Assembly: GCF_048544455.1 (NCBI RefSeq)
Contig: NC_133536.1
Span: forward strand, 28,274,152-28,338,151
Origin: Silene latifolia
Taxonomy: Eukaryota > Streptophyta > Magnoliopsida > Caryophyllales > Caryophyllaceae
Length of the DNA: 64,000 bases
Reading direction: 5' to 3'
Below the pieces are notes generated by a model that was not told the DNA's origin, searched no databases, and was given only the letters and a program-made list of their open reading frames with translations. The position numbers and the translations under genes were made by a program. Shown here piece by piece: positions 21,729 through 31,651 of the stretch; positions within the stretch are counted from its first letter, which is position 1; the number at the start of each line of letters is the position of its first letter.

Positions 21729-23054
21729 GGGGATGTTTGGTTCAAATACTGTAGGTATAAGGTATGGGTTTGGAATGAGTTAAACACATACCTTGTGTTT
21801 GGTTCACTATTTTTGTAATTTGATGCCCATACCTCAAACCCATGAGTTATGGGTTTCTTATATCCAAGGGGGAAGTGGGTATGTGAATGATACCTTGGCT
21901 ATCATATCAAAGAAATGTTCGGGAAAAATTAGCATTAAAAAAATTTATTTTTTCCTCACAAAACTAAATATATCCATATAATTATTTTTTTTCTTGAATT
22001 CTTTTTTTTTTTCCGTGAAAAATACAAACAATGATTTTTATTGAACATTTTTAATAGTTTTTAAGAATAGAAGTATTAAGATATCAAAAAAAGATTAAAA
22101 TATGTATAAAAAAATATATTCAAGTTTTTAACTAATCCCCCTTACTACTAAGAGAATAAAAACTCTTAGTAGTTTTCCCGCCCAAAACTATACATGGAAA
22201 CAATATTACATTTATATTTTACCGCTTTTACAAAAAAATTATCTCTAATTTACTATGCAATCATTTTCACAAATGTTATCTTTCATCAGTTACACTCGAA
22301 AATTACGCAAATTTGCTTCTTATGCAATCTTTACCATAATTATTGTTCATCACTTACACTCTAAAATTACGCGAATCTGTTTCAATCTGTTTCTTATATT
22401 ATCCTTCAACAGTTAGACTTTAAATATGGTTTTCTAAAGGACGTAACAAATTTTTATGTATTTTTTTATTAAAAATAAAAAATAAAAATATTAATTTAAT
22501 TATTTATAAATTGTCTTTTTAAATGCTTAGTATACTAATTTTACCTGTTTTTGTTATAAGGTTAACATGCATTTAACTAAATTTTACATCACTTAATTGT
22601 ATTTTAATGCCATATCAAGTAATGATATACTAATATTATTATTTTTAACAGTAAAGTAAAAATAGTTTAAGACAAAAATAACTTAACTTAAATGTCTTTT
22701 GATGGTAGTAAATTTTCGTTTTCTACCTCTTGCTAAGATTATATTTAGTACGGAGTACATCATAACTGCAAGTACAGTTAATTTATGCAATTAATTTGAT
22801 AAGAAAGTCTCTTTATAAAACAAATCTAAAAAAATACCGGGAACTATACTAGTTAATATATGAAAACTTATAGTAGAAAATTAATACATAAGTAAATGCT
22901 ACAATGAATAATAATAGACATACGAAAAAAAACTTCATTCCTCATTCCGAAGTTGAACCAAACATAAGGTATGAGGAATGGGGTTTTAAACCCATACCAC
23001 CCTGGTTTGATTCCTGATTTCATACTGATACCTTTATACGAACCAAACGCCCTC
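21729..23054. mobile_element. Tourist-like element split by a Helitron, TSD TCA
   Basis: Inverted ends GGGGATGTTTGGTTC and GAGGGCGTTTGGTTC, followed inward by TAAGGTATG- and CCCATACC-type sequence in both arms; TCA on each side (21726-21728, 23055-23057). Removing the nested Helitron (717 bp) leaves about 609 bp. The TGTTTGG terminus suits PIF/Harbinger, although TCA is not its usual TWA duplication. Confidence 0.65.
22136..22852 (+). mobile_element. Helitron nested in the Tourist-like element
   Basis: Starts TCCCCCTTACTACTAAGAG after A 22135 and ends ATACTAG before T 22853, so A|T insertion with TC...CTAG termini. CTACTAAGAG/CTCTTAGTAG near the 5' end can form a hairpin. The 3' hairpin is weak (CCGGG at 22837-22841 only). 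717 bp, no genes. Confidence 0.65.
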
Positions 23055-24307
23055 TCATATAGCTTTGTCTACCATGATTGTTACTCCGCAAAAAAGTGAA
23101 AAAATATGGGAGAACGACTTATAGGATGATGTTGAGATGGGTTGAAGTGGTACAATGATAAAATTGTCTAAGAACGAATGAATTTTCAGAGACAAAAACC
23201 GGTCATAGGAGATTAATTAGGGGTTTAGGTGATGATGGCTAAAGTGGAGGTGGTAGGATTACGGCGTAGATTTAGGTTATTCTATTTAGTGAGCGCTTGA
23301 GCGGAAAAATAATTAATAAGAGCATGACATGTGTCCAAGATGATGCCATAGTGGTTATTCTTGTATAATTGTATATTGATTGATTGATTGATTGATAGTG
23401 CAATGAACTTGAAACTCCACCTACCCACCATTAAATTTGTCCTCAATCTTGAAATAGATGAAGAGTTAAAGAGGTAGACTGAGATCGTAAGAGAAAAGAG
23501 GAGAATTGTGGATGGAGGGCGGCTAAAAAATGAGTTTTTTAATAATATTGAGTTGGACAACGATTTAGGGTTTGACATATAGGTTAAATAGATGGGAAAA
23601 TTTTTAATAAGAGAATGACACGTATCCAGTATGATGTATAATGGTTCTTCTATTATACTTGTATATAGAAAGATAATAAAAAGACAATCCAACGCATCAT
23701 ATTTCACCATTCAACTATTTAAGAGCAATTTATCAAGTAACACCACCATTTCTTATTTTGAAAAGCAAAATGAATTTGTAAACATTGAGTGCAAATAAAT
23801 AGCATAATAAATATTAAACTTTGAGCAATTTAATTTTGAAATAAATTAAACAACAATAAAAAATTAAGATACATACTAAATTTTATGAGAAACTAATAAA
23901 TTTTTGTCAATGTTAAATGCAAATTATTTAATAGCAAATTAAACAATTAACTTTGGCGTTTTAATTGTTGATATAAATTAAAAAAACTCAAAATCTATAT
24001 CCAAACTCAACATTCAATTACGATGTTAATTGTTAGAATAAGTCAAAACGAAAATAAAAATTACATCACCTTAATTTTAAATTGTTTATATATTCAACTC
24101 TCACTTTTTGCTATAAACTTCCCAATTTCATTAAATTAGATACATTTCATGTAATATGTCTAAGAGTTTTTTTTGTAATATTTATCCACATTTGACCACA
24201 TGCAATTGTAAGAATAATATAGTGTAATAAAAGGAAGTTTTCTAACGTCAAATTATTGAACAATACGAAAAATTGTATTAAAAGAGTATTTAAAAAAAAT
24301 TGTATTC

Positions 24308-24346
<39 letters not shown>

Positions 24347-24800
24347 ATCAAACAAAAAAGAAACTTTAGTAGAATAATGTTAATTATTCAATCTACCTTA
24401 AATTATAATTCGTAAATAAAAATATAGAAATTTCTATTTTGAAAATATTCTTTTAGTTTGGATTAATTACATAGATCAAATGTTTTTAATGAAATAACAA
24501 TAAAAGGTAAAAAAAGACCAAGGCGGAGGGGACCATAATAATAAAAAAAAAAAAAACAAATAGGAAATAATAATCGTTGCAAAACACTAACAAACATAGC
24601 AATATTCGTGACAAAATACTAATAAACCGTGGCAAAATTTATTAAATTGTGCTCATATATATAACAATAAATGCGTCAAATAGCATTCTACATGTGCATA
24701 TATAAGATATGTATATATATCCGTCTTAATATTAAAACACCTCTTAAAATTAAAACGCATGATTTCAATCCTCTTTAACTCGTTAGGTGAAAACACATAC
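23055..24800. other. AT-rich DNA with a diverged local duplication and simple repeats
   Basis: TTAATAAGAG-ATGACA-GT-TCCA-ATGATG is found at about 23310-23380 and again, diverged, at about 23598-23670. That duplication explains the 142-codon minus-strand frame, which is not gene-like. (GATT)n lies at about 23377-23396 and (GA)n at about 24310-24341. No gene is supported. Confidence 0.5.
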
Positions 24801-24805
24801 ACTTT

Positions 24806-25516
24806 TTATTCAACATCACTACTATCGGAAACGTTGACCAACTTAGGTAGGAGTGTAGCACATACGGTTGTCAAGATATTTTTGTTGATGAGAAATACTG
24901 AACAGATAGAAGGATAAGAGTACACATGAGCGACAAATTGGAGTGTGATTTCTTGAAGTTGAGTCCACAAGCTAGTGGAATCATTTTAAGAAATGGAATA
25001 ATGCCCACATATTCCCGAACGACCAAAAGAAAGAAATATAGTGTGGTTATTAGGTTGTACCGAGAAAGAACCAATGGAATATGAAAAGAGATTAATGGAA
25101 ATAGTTGAGGGGTGAGTTGGGAAAGAGCTCAAGGAACACCATTTTCATTCGTTTTGAGGCTGTAAAGTGTCGAGAAATTCGCAAATGGGAGAGGATTGAA
25201 GAAATAAAGAAAAAGTTCTACGTTGAGGGTTTACATGATAGAACTTGTTGGAGAAAACAAACAATTTGGCACCTAATACTATTAAGGTAAGGATAGCTTT
25301 GGGAGAATTAAGTGACGGTGCTTGTTTTTTTATAAGAGGAAAATAATTTGAATTAGAGTGTGCTCGATGGAAATTATCATAAAAAACGACTTTAGAGGAT
25401 GGGATACCAGCATCAAACCCTCCAACGACATAGATAATGCTATCAACAAGAGCAACCGAAGAGCCAGAACCTAACCTAATATTTTCTACAACTATATTGA
25501 TAGAGTGTAGAGAATT
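24806..25516 (-). pseudogene. Kelch-repeat protein pseudogene
   Basis: After an acceptor-like CTAG at 25517-25520, the minus strand is largely open to a TAA at 24806. It contains GSGSSVALVDSIIYVVGGFD (25392-25466 region), a Kelch strand with the double glycine. A second, weaker one reads SLNSPKAILTLIVLGAKLFVF, and then LQPQNE and DSTSLWTQLQEI. Stops inside the frame (a TGA near 25158 and a TAA near 24988) break it. Kelch blades form beta-propellers, often in F-box/Kelch proteins, but no F-box is seen. An open stretch at 25871-25500 may hold an upstream exon. Could be a host pseudogene or a fragment moved by an element. Confidence 0.5.
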
Positions 25517-26028
25517 CTAGCAAATGGTCGTTGCTGGTTATGTCCAGAAAAGTTCCAGGTTCAGCTGTGTTAGCACAAAAACAGAATTCATACAGCAATA
25601 ACAACACAAAAAAGATACAAAAGTAACAAATATCAAATAATTTGTAACAAATATCAAATAATAGAGGATAATTAAAGAAAGTCAGACACATACAATTATA
25701 AAGTATGGGATAATCTAATTGTTGAATTGATGTGTTTGCCAAAATTTCCTGGTCCATCACTGAGATGATATGAATATGAATAAATGTATTAGGCTCATAT
25801 AAAACTGAGAGATGATGAAAATCAAAGTATAATAAATTTGAACCCGAATCTTCGCAAAAAAACACATCCAATTGTCATGTAATCGAGAGGAAGTAAAATA
25901 TATAAAATCAAATCAAAATAAATTTAAGGAATTGGGGAGACAATTCATAAGCAGGATGAAAACACTTGAAAACCTAACATAGATTCATACCGCCATGAAT
26001 CAAACCAAACAGTTGCAAATCAATTGAA

Positions 26029-26059
26029 ACTAAAATTGAAATTGAAATTGAAATTGAGA
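26029..26059. repeat. (AAATTG)n microsatellite
   Basis: About five copies of a 6-bp AAATTG unit. Confidence 0.85.
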
Positions 26060-26212
26060 ATAAAACCATGAGATGATTCGATATCGAAGATCGGAGATTG
26101 GGGATTGGAGAACCGCCCCTTGTGTTCCTTTGTGTTTTGCTGTCAATCGATACCTACGTATAGACGGATATTATACAGAATCATAATAATATCATATCAC
26201 ATATCTTGATAT

Positions 26213-26335
26213 GAAAAATTTTGTGTCCTCCCGGAGTACCGTACTCCTCACACCTAAGTTATTATTATATTTTGTTTGGTGAATTAGTTTTAAGTGTATG
26301 GAGTACGGTACTCCGGGAGGATACAAGAATTTTTC
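26213..26335. mobile_element. 123-bp MITE, TSD TCTTGATAT
   Basis: TCTTGATAT flanks it at 26204-26212 and 26336-26344. The arms CCTCCCGGAGTACCGTACTCC and its inverse are nearly perfect, so almost the whole element folds on itself. The 9-bp TSD suggests Mutator-like. Confidence 0.82.
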
Positions 26336-26380
26336 TCTTGATATTATATTATACGGTATCGTAATGATATCAAAAACTTC

Positions 26381-26575
26381 GGTATTATAGGAATATATAT
26401 ATACTAATTACCTTAGATGTATTTTCGTAATTAGGAAAGGATATTGTAGTTTATGTATATAACTTGATGTATCTTACATTTTGGAGTATTCAATAATACA
26501 TTTAATGCGCACCAAAAAACTAATAATACATTTACAGTTTTTCCAACTCTCTGTTTACATTCTTCTTGTTCTTTA
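26381..26575 (+). repeat. Probable Copia 5' LTR remnant
   Basis: About 195 bp of LTR-like sequence (ATACTAATTACCTTAGATG ... CAATAATACATTTA ... TTCTTGTTCTTTA) lies directly before a primer-site-like TGGCATCAAGAGC at 26576. The left edge is not sharp and no partner LTR is in the window. Confidence 0.55.
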
Positions 26576-26588
26576 TGGCATCAAGAGC
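26576..26588 (+). promoter_or_regulatory. Degenerate Copia primer-binding site
   Basis: TGGCATCAAGAGC resembles the initiator-tRNA site TGGTATCAGAGC with two changes. Confidence 0.5.
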
Positions 26589-26643
26589 AATTAGATCCTG
26601 AGCATACCTTCCGCAAAAAACATTTGTTTTTAATATACAAATC

Positions 26644-27567
26644 ATGGTGGGAGAAGCAGGAAAAGGCGGTGAAGCAAAGAAAGAAAGCGGAAGTAAGTGA
26701 ATCGAACCGATTGCCCCGTCTTCACCACTTTACACCCATATTATAGTCCAAATTTGTCATTAACAAATTTAGTTTTCAATAGCAAAAACTACGACTTTTG
26801 GGCAGATGTAGTCCGGAATGGACTCGACGCCAAAAATAAGTTGGGGTTCATCGAGGGAATAGTGAAGAAACCGGAAGTCACCGAAGAGGAAGAGGAGACT
26901 CTCCAATGTGTCACGTGGTGCCAATGGAATGCTATGGTAAAGGCCTGGTTGGAGAATATGATAGAGCCTAGGCTCCATCTAAGCATCACTTTTTCAGGAA
27001 CGGTAATGGAGATTTAGAAGGAATTAAAAGAGCGCTATGGGACTGGTAATGCACCTCGTGTACATAAGTTGAAAGGCAAATTGAATGAATGCAAAAAAGG
27101 GAAGAATCAGTCATTTGTGGAGTATTACACTCGATTGAAAGCAATTTGGAAGAACTGGGAAACTATAATCATGTTCCTCAATGCACTTGCGGAGCGGCGA
27201 TAACACTGACTAAGGAACGAGAGGAAGAAAAAGTCCACTATTTCCTCATGGGACTTTACACGGGTTGATATGGACACATCCGTACAAACTTGTTGATAGA
27301 GGATGACATAACGTCCCTTAGCAGAGCCTATACGCTTGTCTTGAGAGAAGAAAGGCATAGGACTTTGACAAAACAGAAAGAGGAGATCAACGATGCAACA
27401 ATGGCGGCTCGAACCATTAGGGGAGATAGTCGATGATGCGACAAAGAGACAAAAGAAGCAAAGGCCGAACCCGAATGGTGTGCTGTCTGCAATAAATTAT
27501 ATCATACGGAAGAAAATTACCGGGAGAAATATCCAGAGAGAGTTTCTAGTAGAGGTCGAGGCATGAT
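26644..27567 (+). pseudogene. Copia Gag remnant (UBN2-type)
   Basis: Frames from 26697 read FNSKNYDFWADVVRNGLDAK, NKLGFIEGIVKKP and WCQWNAMVKAWLENMI, the usual N-terminal Gag pattern of plant Copia elements. After a stop at 27015 the similarity continues with KELKERYGTGNAPRVHKLK and YYTRLKAIW, then in a shifted frame. It ends near 27480 in a broken zinc knuckle, CAVCNKLYHTEENY, where the last Cys is Tyr. Several stops and at least two frameshifts make it inactive. Protease and pol are absent. Confidence 0.8.
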
Positions 27568-27951
27568 TGTGCTAAGGGGAGAATTTGGCATGATTTTTAC
27601 AGCATTTTATTTATAATTTTATCGTTGAATGAATGAATGTCATTTATTTAATTATTTATAAAATTTGTACCTAGTATGACCTAGTTTATCTATAATCGTT
27701 ATTACCCGCAATGAATGGGAATAATGGTTCGTTTGTAATTTAATTGCGATCTCGCATCGCCGGTTTATAATTATTAATAGTTTTATTTTTATTAGATCAA
27801 ATATATAATAGGTATTGCTATTGTATTCATTTGTATCATTTTATTACTTCTTTTAAGTAATACCGATATTCACTCGAGACGGTGCCACTTTTGAAAGGAT
27901 TTCCATATCCCACAAGACGGTGCTATATATTTTTGGAAGGTGTTCCAATGA
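27568..27951. other. AT-rich flank of the gypsy insertion
   Basis: No gene or terminus. GACGGTGCCACTTTTG and GACGGTGCTATATAT at 27880-27935 are a local near-duplication. The last five bases plus 27956 supply target duplicate AGAGG (27952-27956). Confidence 0.4.
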
Positions 27952-28690
27952 AGAGGTGTGGACAGCAGGCCGCCCACGGGGGCGCTTGGTGAAAACGAAA
28001 CAAGCGTTTGCATTTTGTATGGAGTCGCCACCAATTTTTATGGGAAATTGGAACCGTTCGAATACCTCGTGTCATGTCAAGACACATAGTAGTGACATGA
28101 ACACTAAGCAATCGTTACCCTTAGCATTCTATGTCTAGAATGACTCTCGTGGATGCCAATGAACACGGGTGCTCACGGAGATCTGGAGTAAGGGGTGAGG
28201 GTACGTATTAGGAAGCTCTTTTGATCGAACACCTAATCCCGCCCGCCTCGATAGCGGCCTCTACTAATGATTAGGGAAGTTATTCGTACTTGATATATCG
28301 TCGGCTATATGCATGCAATGCAACATCCAAGTTTTAATCCTAGCATGTGAGAATTAATACTAAGTCGGTTGACACGTAATTAGCATACAATTGGGTCGAG
28401 GTAGGATTTAATGTAGATTACATGTGAAAACATACAAGCAATAAAAGGAATACAATAATTATAAATTACAATAATGAAAATTACATTAATTACAAAGGAT
28501 TAGGCGATTTATGTCGAAGATACCTTTAAAACGGATAATTTGAGAAAAAGAACAAAAGAATAAAAGAATGAATTAAACAAACTAACGAATAGGAATTACC
28601 GGGATATTACGGTTAATAGTTAATTATACGTAAACTAATTAAACTAGGTCAAAGCAACAACGGAGTTCAGGGACAGAACTCAGCCAGGAA

Positions 28691-28747
28691 CAGGCGCAGC
28701 AGAGCTGCGTCCCTTGGAATAGGCGCAGCAGACGCTGCGTCTGTTCC
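28691..28747. repeat. Paired GC-rich palindromes, LTR site 1
   Basis: GGAACAGGCGCAGCAG..CTGCGTC then GGAATAGGCGCAGCAG..GCTGCGTCTGTTCC. Each half is a small inverted repeat and the whole block is also framed by GGAACAG/CTGTTCC. Same position as 45864-45920 and 57746-57806 in the sister LTRs. Confidence 0.85.
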
Positions 28748-29309
28748 TTGGCTCAGTTCTGGCTGTGAAGCCGTATTTGCAAGCCGTTAATGTTAATGGG
28801 TGATTTTAATGATCGATTAAATTATTTACTCGGATGAAAGTGATTATTATGTTATTTAACATATGAATGGGTCATAAAAACAGTAAAACATGAATGAGAC
28901 GGATGCAAACGGATTAATATGATGGAATAATGACAGAAGTGAAAAATATTAATGAGTCCTACGAATTGAATCAATTAACTACGTTAGACACAATGGATTA
29001 ATGACGAATTTGCGATGAACATGACAAAGGACAGATTAAAACTATATCAAGGACGAATTCCAGAAACCCAACATGAACAAATTGAATCTCTACAACCCGG
29101 AATTGAATTTAATGACGAAAACCCGCAAATATTGGATTATTTGGGATTTAAGTCGGATTTATGACAAATTAAAGCATGTTAATGATGATGATTATGACAC
29201 ATGTGGAATTATTATGATACTAAGACGAAGAATTAACAGACGAAGCAAACATAAGAAAGAATTTGAACACGAATTACAGAGGACAAACGAAGAAGAAAGG
29301 AAACAGGAA

Positions 29310-29383
29310 CTGCGGCAGCCTCACGAAGAGGCGCAGCAGGAACTGCGCTCCTTCGGAGAGGCGCAGCAGTTGCTGCGTCCTTT
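29310..29383. repeat. Paired GC-rich palindromes, LTR site 2
   Basis: GAAGAGGCGCAGCAGGAACTG and GAGAGGCGCAGCAG-TTGCTGCGTCC, preceded by CTGCGGCAGCC. Conserved at 46482-46556 and 58337-58410. Confidence 0.8.
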
Positions 29384-29821
29384 CTAGACGGTTATCTACT
29401 GGAAATCCGCAAAAACAGGTTTTAACAAAGGGTTTTAGAAATCGGTTTTAATGGTATTTTCGACGTAAACCTTACAATGGATGATACGAAAAGTAAAATA
29501 CAATAAATAAAAGGGGAATTAACACCCTCAGACTTACATGTTGACGAAACGAGAAGGACTAAGATATCGATTAGTGATGCTCGACGCGAATGCAAAGAGA
29601 GTGCCCTCGTAAGAGGAAAACGATTGATTAATTAAGTTGATTAAGTGTAGTTGGTCAAATTGGTCGGTCATGCAACGGAGAGGCTGGTACCCGGAAAGAT
29701 CCGAGCTTACGTGGTCGAAAGTTCAAGCACGTAGGCGCCAATAAGTAAGAACAAAGTCTAGAATGCAAAGGGAGAAGAGAAGGGCGGACACTCGCGTGAG
29801 AAATATGAGGAGCGAAGGCTC

Positions 29822-29830
29822 CTATTTATA
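29822..29830 (-). promoter_or_regulatory. LTR TATA box
   Basis: On the minus strand this reads TATAAATAG, inside ATTAGTATAAATAGGAGCC. It is conserved at 46994-47002 and 58867-58875. It fits the element's own direction of transcription, with U3 about 0.57 kb and a long R-U5. The same 14-base word ATTAGTATAAATAG recurs on the plus strand before the antisense gene at 35610. Confidence 0.75.
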
Positions 29831-29926
29831 CTAATCACGTGAAGGAATTAGGGTTTCGGAGACTCTTTGGAAGTGAATCTCGGAAAGATATGAAAAAGAT
29901 ACGAGAAACACGCAGAAAAGGGCTGG

Positions 29927-29993
29927 GGAAGAGGCGCGCGCCATGCGTCTCTTGGAAGAGGCGCAGCACCTGCTGCGTCTATTCCCTTGAGAT
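29927..29993. repeat. Paired GC-rich palindromes, LTR U3 site 3
   Basis: GGAAGAGGCGCGCGCCATGCG and GGAAGAGGCGCAGCACCTGC-TGCGTC. This is the part in which the two LTRs differ most, and it lies about 100-170 bp upstream of the LTR TATA box in element orientation. Confidence 0.8.
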
Positions 29994-30396
29994 TTCCTCC
30001 TGCTGAAGAAAGATTTCCGCGTTTGAGTTATGGTAGGACGGAAATAATTCGATTTCCTTAATATCTTATATGAATATTACAGAATATTATTTGCCAAAAG
30101 ATAAAATTTGTGAAATATGGAATAGAAATATCTGGAACATTCCAGAACATTCTGACTCGGGATTTAACAGTTATCAGAAAATGGAGACGGTTTTAAGCCC
30201 GGACTCCGAATGTACTCTAATTACTGCCAAAACAACCGTATCGGGACGTAGATGACAACTAAGAGGTCGAAATTTAATATTTGAGCAACCACTTGACGAT
30301 AATCTTACGAACTGTCACAAATCTTTCCGCGTATCAAACATGCGGCCCAATCATCACCGGGTGGTTTGCGGGAGGTGCAGAAATGAGGTATCTACA

Positions 30397-30411
30397 GAGC
30401 CCCCACTTTGA
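30397..30411 (-). promoter_or_regulatory. Polypurine tract of the Tat element
   Basis: On the minus strand AAAGTGGGGGCTC abuts the LTR start TGTAGATACC. Position and purine content fit the plus-strand primer; a matching tract adjoins the LTR at 59616 in the sister element. Confidence 0.8.
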
Positions 30412-30639
30412 CTGAGGCTTGGACAAGGCGAAAGTCAAAGTATAGCCATCAGGTCAATCGAAGATTACAACCTGACGACTATGGCGACGCGAGGCGGCTC
30501 AAGGGGTCTGAACCAAGGACCTGTCGTCGGGAACATTTTAGAGTCTGTCGACTATCGGGGAGGGTCGTTTAAAGTCCATTAGACTACGTAAGGAGGCTCG
30601 CCAGCCATAAGAAGAGACCATACCTGAGACTTCTTCCTC

Positions 30640-31140
30640 GAGATGCTTCCGGAGTTGCGTAGGAGCTAAGGTTAAGCATGGGAGCTAAGGGTAAGACCTA
30701 AAGGATATATAAGGATTGTGCTAGGGTATGGGGCCCTAAAGGAAAGCATCGGCGGGAGTGAGGCCTAAAGTAAGTTCAACTTAAGGGGTAAACCGAAGGT
30801 TGGGTATAGGAACTCTATTGGTTTAGGGAATTTGAAGGCTTATGAACCTAAAAGGATTGGGATCCTATAGTTAAAAAAAAGGTCCTAATTTCGGGTTTAT
30901 GAACCTAAGAAAGAAGGCTTTGGGTTTGGGAACTTCCGGAGAACGACACCCTCGTCGAACTCCGCGGGGAAACACAAAATATTGAGAGTAGCAGGACACG
31001 GCTGGGAACTGCTGAGAGGAAATTGTTTGGATAATCTTCGGGAAAATATTGCAAGTAGCAGGACACGGCTGGGAACTGCTGGAGGGAAAGATCTGCTTGG
31101 GTAGATGTTAATCCTCACGTCTTGAGAGAGACAGTACGTC
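30640..31140. repeat. Degenerate CTAAAGG-type repeats beside the polypurine tract
   Basis: Loose repeats of GAGCTAAGG, CCTAAAGGA and GAACCTAAAAGG at 30660-30900, then a direct duplication of AGTAGCAGGACACGGCTGGG (30986 and 31051 regions). The sister element has a longer CTGAAGG/CTAAAGG array in the same position. Confidence 0.6.
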
Positions 31141-31439
31141 CGCTTACTCTCGCTTAGAGACATAGTTGGGATTATTCTTCTTGTCATGAGAGGGAAAGTA
31201 TATCCGCTTACTCTCGCTTGAGACATAATGAATATGTGTCGAATTTTTGTAAATGCTCGTTGCGACAAGCAAAAACGGGTCTTGGAAGGAATAATCAGTC
31301 TGCTGCTGGCTTGGAAATACGAGCCGGAACGAAAGAAAATCGTCGAACGGACCAAAAGAGTAAAATAGCATCGGGGAAGAGGCGCGCCAAAGATGGGCCC
31401 ACAAATAACGAACTTATAACGAATTTTTGAAAATCCGTA

Positions 31440-31517
31440 TGGAGGGAACAAAAGGAAGAGGCGCAGCAAGAGCTGCGTCTCTTGGAAGAGGCGCAGCGCC
31501 TGCTGCGTCTATTCCCC
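31440..31517. repeat. Paired palindromes upstream of the antisense PMD gene
   Basis: GGAAGAGGCGCAGCA-AGAGC-TGCGTCTCTT and GGAAGAGGCGCAGCGCCTGC-TGCGTCTATTCC. Same unit as in the LTRs, about 135-210 bp before the ATG at 31652. A truncated copy (GGGGAAGAGGCGCGCC) sits at 31374-31389. Confidence 0.82.
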
Positions 31518-31651
31518 AATTTGGCCTTCCTGCGTAAAAACGCGAAAGTCAGAGGCATTGTGTTCATTCACATTCGAAACACAAATCACTCGTTTCTCTC
31601 TCAAATCTTCACCATTTCCGCCAAGGTTTGATTCAAAAGCTTGCTTTAAAC

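Larger units (their letters stand above)
27957..30396 (-). repeat. 3' LTR (element orientation) of the Tat element
   Basis: 2440 bp. In element orientation it starts TGTAGATACCTC and ends GCTGTCCACA. It matches 45132-47574 base for base with scattered differences and is also related to 57028-59615. It contains three paired GC-rich palindromes and a minus-strand TATA box (29822-29830). The short plus-strand frames near 29073-29451 and 30070-30255 recur in the other copies, but they cross the palindromes and are not protein-like. Confidence 0.92.

Noticed and set aside
29073..30255. Short frames conserved between the two LTRs (also 46254-47433)
   Set aside because: Conserved because the LTRs are recent duplicates. 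They run through palindromes and are not preserved in the third LTR.
30897..31567. 190-codon minus-strand frame
   Set aside because: No domain, overlaps repeats and the palindromes, and is absent from the sister element.
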